Shown piece by piece: positions 1 through 7,570 of a stretch of 64,000 bases of DNA. Source of the DNA: Bacteroidaceae bacterium (GTDB taxonomy: Bacteria; Bacteroidota; Bacteroidia; Bacteroidales; Bacteroidaceae); contig JAFZWQ010000024.1 of NCBI GenBank assembly GCA_017617235.1, forward strand, positions 1 to 64,000, written 5' to 3'. Each line of letters opens with the position of its first letter. Positions within the stretch are counted from its first letter, which is position 1. The notes below the pieces were generated by a model. It made no database searches. It saw only the letters and a list, made by a program, of their open reading frames with translations, and was not told the DNA's origin. A program made the position numbers and the translations under genes.

Positions 1-517
1 CGTAGGACGTTACAAGGCAGTAATCAGAACCATTTCAGGCGTGTACAGTTCAGAAAGCAAGAACGACAAGGACTTCGAGAAGGCTTGTCAGTTGACCGAA
101 GAGTTTGCAAAGAAGGAGGGCCGTCGTCCTCGTATCATGGTAGCCAAGATGGGTCAGGACGGTCACGACCGTGGTGCCAAGGTGGTAGCCACCGGCTATG
201 CCGATTGCGGTTTCGACGTCGATATGGGCCCGTTGTTCCAGACACCTGCTGAGGCTGCTCGCGAGGCTGTCGAGAACGACGTGAATGTGGTTGGTGCCAG
301 CTCTCTGGCTGCCGGTCACAAGACCCTCATTCCGCAGCTCATCGAGGAGTTGAAGAAACTTGGTCGTGAGGACATCATGGTCATTGCCGGTGGTGTCATC
401 CCCGCCCAGGACTACGACTTCCTCTACAAGGCTGGTGTCGCTGCCGTCTTCGGTCCCGGTACCTCCGTGGCCAAGGCCGCTTGCGAAATCATGAACATCC
501 TGCTGGATAAGGAGTAA
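1..517 (+). CDS. mutB: Methylmalonyl-CoA mutase large subunit, 3' part (5' end outside window)
   Basis: C-terminal cobalamin-binding part of methylmalonyl-CoA mutase, which interconverts methylmalonyl-CoA and succinyl-CoA in the B12-dependent propionate pathway of Bacteroidales. The frame is open from base 2 without a start codon, so the gene is cut by the window edge. The visible part holds the B12 signature DGHDRG (DxHxxG, whose His is the lower axial cobalt ligand), then the GASSLAAGH and [11 protein letters not shown] segments of the Rossmann-like B12 fold, ending close to the family's usual C-terminus. The GTG at 41 lies inside the conserved reading frame and is not a real start. A strong terminator follows directly. 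Confidence 0.96.
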   Translation, partial: VGRYKAVIRTISGVYSSESKNDKDFEKACQLTEEFAKKEGRRPRIMVAKMGQDGHDRGAKVVATGYADCGFDVDMGPLFQTPAEAAREAVENDVNVVGASSLAAGHKTLIPQLIEELKKLGREDIMVIAGGVIPAQDYDFLYKAGVAAVFGPGTSVAKAACEIMNILLDKE

Positions 518-540
518 ATCCCACATCCTATAGTTATAAA

Positions 541-577
541 TAAGGTGGAGCCATTGGTTCCACCTTATTTGTTTTGT
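541..577 (+). terminator. Rho-independent terminator after mutB
   Basis: Twelve-base-pair stem (541-552 with 556-567, one G-T wobble) around a 3-base loop, followed by a T-rich run. It starts 24 bases after the mutB stop. Confidence 0.9.
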
Positions 578-594
578 TCCTTTTCCCTTATATC

Positions 595-825
595 GGAGCG
601 ATACAAACCCTACCCACGGAGCGTTGCGACGCTAGACGCCTAGCGTTGCAACGCTCCACCGCTAGCGTTGCGTCGCTCCTCTTGACACACAGCTGTGTGA
701 CAAGCCAAGCGATACTATTCCTACCCGCTTAGGATTACTATTCCTACGACGCTAGGATTACTAATCCTTCGCGCCTATGAATACTATCTTATTTCAAGAA
801 GATGCTAACACTTAACCTGATGCTC
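595..825. repeat. Composite palindromic intergenic repeat, locus 1
   Basis: The gene-free stretch between mutB and the 932 gene is built of short repeated modules. There is an 18-bp-arm hairpin at 618-635/640-657 (GGAGCGTTGC...), another GCTAGCGTTGC copy at 661-679, a 24-bp near-perfect palindrome at 681-704 (CTTGACACAC core), several GGATTACTATTCCTA units at 715-765, and a TTTCAAGAAGATGCTAACA motif from about 792. The same modules recur at 42188-42363 and 60735-60845, so this is a dispersed family and not a local accident. No coding potential seen. Confidence 0.8.
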
Positions 826-931
826 ACCTATCTTTTTATTTATTGGACTTGTACGCCTGTTGGTTTAGGGGTGTTAAGTGTTTTTGCGAATCAACGTCTT
901 TTAGGGTATGGCAAGTATCGGATTCCGGTAA

Positions 932-3900
932 TCAGCGGTTGAAAAGTAGGGTACCGCCGGGGGCTATGCCCTCGGCTTCTACCTGCAGTCGGGTCTGTTG
1001 GCTGTTGTTAAAGAAACGGATGCGGGCCTGACCCTGTTCATTGAGTTGTAAGTCGGGGTTCCAATAAAGGGTGCGCCTGTAATCCTTTTGTCCCTCGCTG
1101 GGTGGGTTACGATGATAGTCGGGGTTGTAGAAATCCTCCTGATAGGCGTAGCCGTGCAGGATGTAACGGCGGTCGCGATAGTTCACACGTTGTTCCCAAT
1201 TGGGATAGGTACGCAGGTCGATACGCACAGGGGGCTGGTTCGATGCTTCGTAGCGCTCATCGCCCTCGCGACGCGGCGAATAATCGGTATAGATGTATAG
1301 TTTGTCGATGTAGGTCAGCATATCGTAGCGTGCAGCCTCTATGGGGGGTAAATCCCTGCCATAATGGCTGTCCTGACTGACTTCTACATTATAGTGCCGA
1401 TACATGCCCATATCGCTGACGAGGGCTGCTGCTGCGGCAATACTGGCTTCGGAAAAACTGTTGACGTACTCTATCAGTCCGGCATCCATGGCCATGTTTG
1501 CAGCCTCGTAGGCATCAATAACATAGGCCGGTTTCGTGTAGTCGACGGAACGCAGTCCGCCGTGTCTCGCCCGAACGGTAATCTGGTCGAGCATGTGGGT
1601 GCCATCGGTAAGTAATTGTGGCTTGCTTTCTCCCTTCTCGCTCACTGGGGCATTATGCACCTGATAGTAGGTGTAGGGCTTCACCCATCGCGGATAGGGG
1701 AAGTTCAATCGCACGTAGTATTCGGGCAGGTCGGGCAGGCGTTTGGCCAGTTTGTCGTAGTCGGTCTGTTGGTCGATTTTCACCCATTGGTAGGGCTTGC
1801 GTTTCTTCAGCCCATCCAGTTTGCGGTGCCATTTCGTGGTGTCGCTGGCCGCCAGGAAAAAGACACAGTCTCCATAGAAATAAGGGAGGTCGATGCGGAA
1901 TGTTCCCTGTTTCGTCTCCACTTCGCCCACGACGTAGTCCTTCCGGTCCGCAGGATTCGTAAATTCTGCATGTACGCGTACCTCTTTCTTCAGGTTCCCC
2001 TGCTCGGTGTATCGGCGCATGGCCAGGAAGTCACGTTCCCGCATGCGCTGACGATAGTTGTTGCTGGTGCGGTAGTTCAAGGCGTTGTAGTCGTTGTCCT
2101 GCCAACTTCTTCCCTGCATACTGTAAATGCCGTTATGGGTGTCGGATATGGCCCCTATGTTGCTGCGGTTCTGGTAGATGTCGTTCATATTCCAGGCCAT
2201 ATTCCATTTCCCATATTCATTGGGCATGGCCAAAGGGGTTGGCACGCCGTCGGCCGGGTTGCCTGACGGTATTTCCTGATTGTTCTGCTCGGTCACATCC
2301 TCTGGTTCTTCACTCTCTTCCGTTTGTATCCAATAGCGGTTCACGGTGCCTGTCACTATCTGGGTGTGCTCGGCTGGATGGGTGATATCCCAAGCCCCTG
2401 CTACGGCCATATCCTGCCAGTTGAAGCGGCGCCAGCCCTGTGTGAGCATCAGCAGGTCCAGCGCACGTTGGTGTTCCTGATCGTTGCTTTCGAAGAACCA
2501 TTCGGGATGGGGCACAAACCCTTTGATTTCGCTGGCCAGCAGCATCTCTGTTAGGATGTTTCCCGTATCGAAAGTGTTGTCCTGAGTTTTACTGTCGCGT
2601 ACAGCCAGGGACACCGTCGATGAACCGGGTTCCGAACTTTGCAGTCCCAGCGTAACGAGTTCGAAGGGTTCGTAATATTCCTTCTGACCCGATATGGAGA
2701 GGGTGGGGCATATCAAACTATCGTGGGCAGCAAAGAAAAGACGGTCGGCATAGATGTGACCTATCGAGTCGAAGACGGAGACCTGGTTCACACCCACATC
2801 AAGTAGGGTAGTGGGTATGGAGAATTGAAGGTTGTCTGTACCTGCTTCGATAGTGCGGAAATCTTTGAGTCGCCCTTCGCACATAATGGTCAGTCCCAGT
2901 GGCTGCTGGGCAGCTTTGCCCCGTATGTTTAGGGTAAACTGCCAGGTAGTATCTTCGCGGCAAACGTGCAGGGCTACACCCTCAGGTTTCACGGCCTTGA
3001 TGGTCTGTTTCGCGTTTTTTCCGTCGGCTGTAGCGAACACCGCTTGGTATTTCTTTCCTTCGACAGGCGTAAAGGTAAAGGAACCTCGCCCGCGGTTTTC
3101 CGTAACCGCTTTGGTAACCAGAGTATCGCCCGATAGTAGCTGCAGTTCGCCATCGCGTACCTCACCATCGGACATGGCAGCCTCGAAGGCTACGTTACAG
3201 GGCACACCTGCCACCAGATTACCTCCTTCGGGGAAAAGCGAGAGGCGCAGTTCAGAAGGTTTGGGGGCCGTTTTGAAATAGCGGCGAAGGGGACGAAGGG
3301 TCATATCGCGATAGAAATCACCCTCCTCTTTGGGCTTGTCATAGACGGGGAACACGCGGCTGTAGAGTTTCTCGTAGTCTCGGAAGAAATCTTTGGCCAT
3401 TGCACGGTTATAGAACCAATATTCGGTTGCCCAGGTGTGGAAATGCTCCGTCTGGCCCCAATTGAGTTGCCAACGAGTATAGGCACGTAGTTCGAAGTAG
3501 CCCGAATACAAAGTATCTGGTAGTGCGAAATAGCCGCTTCCCCTACCGTTTTTCATTTCCACCAGTTTCCTTTCCACTAGGAAACCATCGTGGTTCAGCA
3601 ATTCCACATACAGCACGCGGCTGATGCGACTGGGCTTATCGGAAAGAGTGGAACGCGTATAGGCGGCGAACCAAATGGTGTCGCCCAGAAAATAGCAGGT
3701 GTTGTCCATGTGCAGGAACACTTTTTCCTGCGGAATCACATTGCCGAAGCGCTTTAGACGGTCAGCCAAGCGGTCCAGCGGGGGCATTGCGGCACGTATT
3801 TGGTTCAGCGAATCCAGTCGGCCTTGGTTCTGAGCCACCACTCCATCGGCAATACGTTGTTCCTCGGCAGTGCGCTTGATTACCTCGTTCTGGGCCCAGA

Positions 3901-5011
3901 ACACACTATCGTAGCCTGCCTCGCCGATACTCGTAATCATATTTTCCTTGGCGCGCGTACCTTTCTTCCCTTTTATCTGTTCCTGGTCGCCCATGTTGAA
4001 CATCATGCTGCGTGTTTGGAAATTGTCGAATGCCGATTGCATAGACAGGGCGGCCACCTCGGGGTAGCCGTGGTCGTAACGGTAATCGATATGCAGGTCC
4101 GGTTCTATAGGCACCCTCAGCGAACTTTCCAGCTCGGAGCGTTTGAAGATGAGTACCACGTTCTTGATTTTTCCGTCGAAAGCCAATGTGCGCAGACTGC
4201 CACGCTCCACATACAGCGTGCCTTCCATATAGGGTAATCTGTATTTGATTTCGGGGCGCAGGCGCAGGGTGATACGGTACAGCTTCTGGTCGTCGCTGTT
4301 CACTTCCTCCATAGTGATGTCGTAAATCTTCTGGTACTGGGCGACGCCAAAGTACGGTGGCATCAGGGGGCAGAGCAGCCCGCTCCAGAATGGTACTTCC
4401 ATCGTCATGGCCCCAATCTCCAGCACGTGGTGCAGGTTCATGTAGCTGAAGATGGTTTTTTCCCATTCGTCCTTTGACATTTTTCCGTGCCGTCCGCTCA
4501 GGAATTCAATGTTGCGCAGGTTTACTGCCGAGTTGGCGCGGATAAATGCCTCCACAATGTCCTGTTTGTCGGATATTACCGATGTTTGGCGATAGAAATA
4601 ACGGGCCGTCTTCCCATTGCGACGGTTATAGGCCTTCTGCATCTGGCGCGAGGCCTGTATCAGGGTACCTTCTACGGCTTTTATCGTCACCTCGCTCAGG
4701 GTTCCTTCCAACATGGACATTCGAACTGCAGCTGGAAGTTTCGAAGCTCGCATATACAATGTCTTACGACCTACACAGGTCAGTCGGATGGTATCGTTGG
4801 GATGGGCTTTTATGCTGAATTCACCGTCGAAATTCGTCAGTGTCGTATTGTCGTTTGATACATAAACACCCACCAACGGAAGTGCCTCGCCGGTCTCGTC
4901 CTCCACCACTTGTGCCGTATAGGTGACCAGCGTATCTGAGACCTCCTGTGCCCGTATTGCAAGGAAGGGGGCAAAAAGCAAAAGCCAATATAGAACAACC
5001 TTCCGCAACAT
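932..5011 (-). CDS. Large secreted carboxypeptidase-regulatory / macroglobulin-like protein
   Basis: 1359-residue exported protein. A signal peptide covers about residues 1-21 (cleavage after IRAQ). It is followed by a carboxypeptidase-regulatory-like (transthyretin-fold) domain at about 31-115. A macroglobulin MG2-like segment lies near residue 430, with the typical Bacteroidetes pattern K-V-F-L-H-M-D then G-D-T-I-W-F-A-A-Y. Later parts look like further beta-sandwich domains, with a Gln/Asn-rich stretch. This architecture is common in Bacteroidetes cell-surface proteins, but no enzymatic motif is visible and the function is unknown. It is the last gene of the long envelope operon, 10 bases after murI. 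A role at the outer membrane is inferred from the signal peptide and neighbours only. Confidence 0.8.
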   Translation of the reverse strand: MLRKVVLYWLLLFAPFLAIRAQEVSDTLVTYTAQVVEDETGEALPLVGVYVSNDNTTLTNFDGEFSIKAHPNDTIRLTCVGRKTLYMRASKLPAAVRMSMLEGTLSEVTIKAVEGTLIQASRQMQKAYNRRNGKTARYFYRQTSVISDKQDIVEAFIRANSAVNLRNIEFLSGRHGKMSKDEWEKTIFSYMNLHHVLEIGAMTMEVPFWSGLLCPLMPPYFGVAQYQKIYDITMEEVNSDDQKLYRITLRLRPEIKYRLPYMEGTLYVERGSLRTLAFDGKIKNVVLIFKRSELESSLRVPIEPDLHIDYRYDHGYPEVAALSMQSAFDNFQTRSMMFNMGDQEQIKGKKGTRAKENMITSIGEAGYDSVFWAQNEVIKRTAEEQRIADGVVAQNQGRLDSLNQIRAAMPPLDRLADRLKRFGNVIPQEKVFLHMDNTCYFLGDTIWFAAYTRSTLSDKPSRISRVLYVELLNHDGFLVERKLVEMKNGRGSGYFALPDTLYSGYFELRAYTRWQLNWGQTEHFHTWATEYWFYNRAMAKDFFRDYEKLYSRVFPVYDKPKEEGDFYRDMTLRPLRRYFKTAPKPSELRLSLFPEGGNLVAGVPCNVAFEAAMSDGEVRDGELQLLSGDTLVTKAVTENRGRGSFTFTPVEGKKYQAVFATADGKNAKQTIKAVKPEGVALHVCREDTTWQFTLNIRGKAAQQPLGLTIMCEGRLKDFRTIEAGTDNLQFSIPTTLLDVGVNQVSVFDSIGHIYADRLFFAAHDSLICPTLSISGQKEYYEPFELVTLGLQSSEPGSSTVSLAVRDSKTQDNTFDTGNILTEMLLASEIKGFVPHPEWFFESNDQEHQRALDLLMLTQGWRRFNWQDMAVAGAWDITHPAEHTQIVTGTVNRYWIQTEESEEPEDVTEQNNQEIPSGNPADGVPTPLAMPNEYGKWNMAWNMNDIYQNRSNIGAISDTHNGIYSMQGRSWQDNDYNALNYRTSNNYRQRMRERDFLAMRRYTEQGNLKKEVRVHAEFTNPADRKDYVVGEVETKQGTFRIDLPYFYGDCVFFLAASDTTKWHRKLDGLKKRKPYQWVKIDQQTDYDKLAKRLPDLPEYYVRLNFPYPRWVKPYTYYQVHNAPVSEKGESKPQLLTDGTHMLDQITVRARHGGLRSVDYTKPAYVIDAYEAANMAMDAGLIEYVNSFSEASIAAAAALVSDMGMYRHYNVEVSQDSHYGRDLPPIEAARYDMLTYIDKLYIYTDYSPRREGDERYEASNQPPVRIDLRTYPNWEQRVNYRDRRYILHGYAYQEDFYNPDYHRNPPSEGQKDYRRTLYWNPDLQLNEQGQARIRFFNNSQQTRLQVEAEGIAPGGTLLFNR

Positions 5012-5021
5012 ATTTCGAAAT

Positions 5022-5861
5022 TTAGAGGTGGATATGTTCGGCAGTGACGGGATGGTCGAGGAATGCGGTTGCGCTTTCGTTGAACGACGTGGGGTGCTCG
5101 GTGGTGAGGAAGCGGATGGTTCCCTGTTGGGTGATGCGAGCCTGCATGTCGGGGTGGCGGCGGAAATAGTCGGCCAGACTCTTCGCTACATATTCGCCTT
5201 GTGAAATCAAGTGGATATGGGAAGGCGTATGTTTCCGGATTTTATCGAAAAGCAGCGGATAGTGGGTACAACCCAGAATGATGGCATCGATGTCAGGATC
5301 TTGTGTCAGAAGTTGGTCGATGTTCTTCTTGACGAAATAGTCGGCACCATCGCTATTGTATTCCCCGTTTTCGATGAGGGGTACCCACATGGGGCACGCC
5401 TGTCCCGTTACACGGATATCGGGAAAGAGTTTGCCGATTTCTATGTCGTAGGTTTGCGAACGAATGGTTCCGGGGGTGGCAAAAATGCCGATGTGCCGCG
5501 TCTGTGTAATGTTTCCGATGCATTCAGCAGTCGGACGAATGACGCCCAGAACACGGCGACTGGGGTCGATAAGGGGCAGGTCGCGTTGCTGGATGGTACG
5601 CAGAGCCTTGGCCGAAGCGGTATTACAAGCCAGGACAACCAACGGACATCCCATGTCGAAGAGGCGACGGACGGCCTGTAAGGTAAATTGGTAAACAACC
5701 TCGAAGGAGCGCGTGCCATAGGGTGCACGCGCATTGTCTCCGAGGTATAGGTAATCGTACTCGGGCATGAGCTGACGAATTTCCCGCAGCACGGTCAATC
5801 CGCCATAGCCAGAGTCGAAAATGCCGATAGAACCGGCCATTTCTGATGGTTTATTGTGCAT
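5022..5861 (-). CDS. murI: Glutamate racemase
   Basis: Converts L-glutamate to D-glutamate for peptidoglycan. The 279-residue length fits the family. Visible motifs are FDSGYGGLTV near residue 15, the first catalytic cysteine in ACNTAS (Cys79) and the second in GCTHYP (Cys198). The start at 5861 overlaps the upstream ompH gene by 11 bases. An in-frame ATG at 5840 (residue 8, MAGSIGIFDSG) would avoid the overlap and is an equally plausible start. It sits between the ompH genes and the large secreted protein, in an operon otherwise devoted to the cell envelope, which suits its role. Confidence 0.97.
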   Translation of the reverse strand: MHNKPSEMAGSIGIFDSGYGGLTVLREIRQLMPEYDYLYLGDNARAPYGTRSFEVVYQFTLQAVRRLFDMGCPLVVLACNTASAKALRTIQQRDLPLIDPSRRVLGVIRPTAECIGNITQTRHIGIFATPGTIRSQTYDIEIGKLFPDIRVTGQACPMWVPLIENGEYNSDGADYFVKKNIDQLLTQDPDIDAIILGCTHYPLLFDKIRKHTPSHIHLISQGEYVAKSLADYFRRHPDMQARITQQGTIRFLTTEHPTSFNESATAFLDHPVTAEHIHL

Positions 5862-6399
5862 TTGTATTTGCAGCAGGAGCAGTCTCGGTGGCAGGAGCCT
5901 CGATGCCCAGTTGCTTCAATACACGTTCGGTAACATTCTCGCCCAACATGGGGTTGATAAAGGGGCAACCATCCTTGTCGGTATTGATGATAAAGGCATA
6001 GCCGCCTTCCAAGCCAACGGTACGGATGGCTTCGTTCAGCTTTTCCTTTACACCAGCTATCAGAGACTGTTCGGCTTTACTGAGCAAATCCTGGGCTTCC
6101 TGGCGGAACTTAATGCCAGCCTCCATGAGGGTTTGCAACTCGGCCTGACGCTTTACGAGGATGTTTTCGGGGAAATCCTTCTGGCCCTGCAGGAAGTCTG
6201 AGAACTTGGTCTGGAATTCCTCTTCACCACGAGTCGCTTCCTGATCGTACTTGGCTTTCAACTCAGCCAGGTCTTGCTGGGCTTTTGCATACTCGGGCAT
6301 CTGTTTCAGCACTGTGTCGTAGTCGACACTGGCGAACTTCACCTGTGCACTTGCCATCATGGGCAATAATGCGAACAATGCAATAATGATGCGTTTCAT
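5851..6399 (-). CDS. OmpH/Skp family periplasmic chaperone (third of three)
   Basis: 182 residues with a signal peptide (cleavage after MASAQ) and a long charged helical region typical of Skp/OmpH 'tentacle' chaperones, which hold unfolded outer-membrane proteins in the periplasm for BamA. The Q-V-K-F-A-S-V-D-Y start of the mature chain matches its two tandem paralogues (Q-K-F-A-H-F-N-M and Q-K-F-A-L-V-D-M). The C-terminus is Ala/Thr-rich (PATETAPAANTNAQ). It lies 30 bases after the second copy and overlaps the start of murI. Confidence 0.9.
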   Translation of the reverse strand: MKRIIIALFALLPMMASAQVKFASVDYDTVLKQMPEYAKAQQDLAELKAKYDQEATRGEEEFQTKFSDFLQGQKDFPENILVKRQAELQTLMEAGIKFRQEAQDLLSKAEQSLIAGVKEKLNEAIRTVGLEGGYAFIINTDKDGCPFINPMLGENVTERVLKQLGIEAPATETAPAANTNAQ

Positions 6400-6429
6400 A
6401 ACTCTAAACTTTTAACTCTAAAATCTAAA

Positions 6430-6936
6430 CTACTTGATTCCCAGTTCAGTCTTCAGTTGAGCCGTAATGTCGGTGCTCAGAGCTTCGTTGATGAATTGGA
6501 TGGCACCTGCGGAAATATCTACAACATAGACATAGGCACCCGATTCACCAATCTTTTTAATGGCGGTATTAATCTTTACCAGAATGGGCTCCATCTTTTC
6601 GGACTGCTGTTTCTGCAAGTCTTGTTGGCTGGCCTGGTAGAAGTCCTGGATACTCTGTTCCATCTTCTGCAGGTCCTGTCCCTTGCTTTGCAGAATGGCC
6701 TGAGCGGCATTTGCATCGGCAGACAGCTTCTGGAATTCCTCGGCCTTGGCCTGGTATTCTTTCTGCAAACGTTCCAGTTCTTCCTGATACTGGGTAGTCA
6801 GTTTCTGAATATCAGCACTTGCTGCTTTGTACTCTGCCATTTCGGGCAGCACATCGGCCATGTTGAAATGGGCAAACTTCTGTGCAAAAATGCTCATGGG
6901 AGCGAGCATCAGCATCACAAATAAAATCTTCTTCAT
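6430..6936 (-). CDS. OmpH/Skp family periplasmic chaperone (second of three)
   Basis: 168 residues: signal peptide (cleavage after SIFAQ), then a Gln/Glu/Lys-rich coiled-coil region at about 40-125 and a short C-terminal strand-rich part. This is the fold order of Skp. It is a paralogue of the flanking genes at 7011 and 5851, so the three arose by tandem duplication. The 74-base gap to the upstream copy contains a stutter repeat of the ATAAGCCC type. A role as chaperone for BamA clients is inferred from family and position. Confidence 0.9.
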   Translation of the reverse strand: MKKILFVMLMLAPMSIFAQKFAHFNMADVLPEMAEYKAASADIQKLTTQYQEELERLQKEYQAKAEEFQKLSADANAAQAILQSKGQDLQKMEQSIQDFYQASQQDLQKQQSEKMEPILVKINTAIKKIGESGAYVYVVDISAGAIQFINEALSTDITAQLKTELGIK

Positions 6937-6964
6937 AATGTTATAATTGTTTATTGTTATGTGT

Positions 6965-7010
6965 CTAATGAGTTTTATAGGGCTTATAGGGCCAATGGGG
7001 CTTATGGGCC
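6965..7010. repeat. Short stutter repeat (TATAGGGCCNATGGGGCTTATGGGCC type)
   Basis: Imperfect 8- to 9-base units reading GGGCTTATA / GGGGCTTATG in the gap between two ompH genes. The same units, on the other strand, appear at 16739-16776 and 18121-18190, and a single one at 7551-7562. Confidence 0.7.
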
Positions 7011-7523
7011 TTAGTTATAGCCCAGTTTAGAAAGGACTTCGTTGGAGATGTCTATCTTGGGCGAGGCAAAGATGATGCCGGTGTCGCTGGCGCGGTCCAG
7101 AATCAGGCTGTAGCCCTTCAGTTCCGAGATGTCCTTTACTGCATTGTAGATTTCGTCCTGAATGGGGGTCATCAGGCTTTCACGCTTCTTGAAGAGTTCA
7201 CCATCGGGGCCGAAGTACTTCTTCTTCAGCTCTGCAGCCTCTTTCTCCTTGGCTACGATAAGTTCCTCCTGCTTGGTCTTTTGTTCCTCGCTGAGGAATA
7301 CGGCCTCGTTCTGGTAATTCTTATACAGGGTTTGTGCCTCGGTCTGCAGGGCATCCACTTCGGCTTGCCATTTCTTGCTGACCTGGTTCAGTTGTTCGTT
7401 AGCACGTTCATAGGCAGGAATATTCTTCAGAATGTATTCCATATCTACCAATGCAAACTTCTGAGCTTGTGCGGTAGTAGCACCCAGTGCCACCAACAGC
7501 ATTACTATTAATTTCTTCATCAT
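7011..7523 (-). CDS. OmpH/Skp family periplasmic chaperone (first of three)
   Basis: 170 residues with a signal peptide (cleavage after TTAQAQ), a mature N-terminus KFALVDMEYILKNIPAY typical of Bacteroidetes OmpH, and a long charged helix pair at about residues 40-120. It is the copy immediately downstream of bamA (47 bases), the conserved order in this phylum. Family knowledge: Skp-like trimers deliver unfolded beta-barrel proteins to the Bam machine. It may be the ancestral copy of the three, judging by position only. Confidence 0.92.
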   Translation of the reverse strand: MMKKLIVMLLVALGATTAQAQKFALVDMEYILKNIPAYERANEQLNQVSKKWQAEVDALQTEAQTLYKNYQNEAVFLSEEQKTKQEELIVAKEKEAAELKKKYFGPDGELFKKRESLMTPIQDEIYNAVKDISELKGYSLILDRASDTGIIFASPKIDISNEVLSKLGYN

Positions 7524-7570
7524 ACTATTATGTTGTTATTTAATTGTCATATAGGGCATATAAGTTTAGC

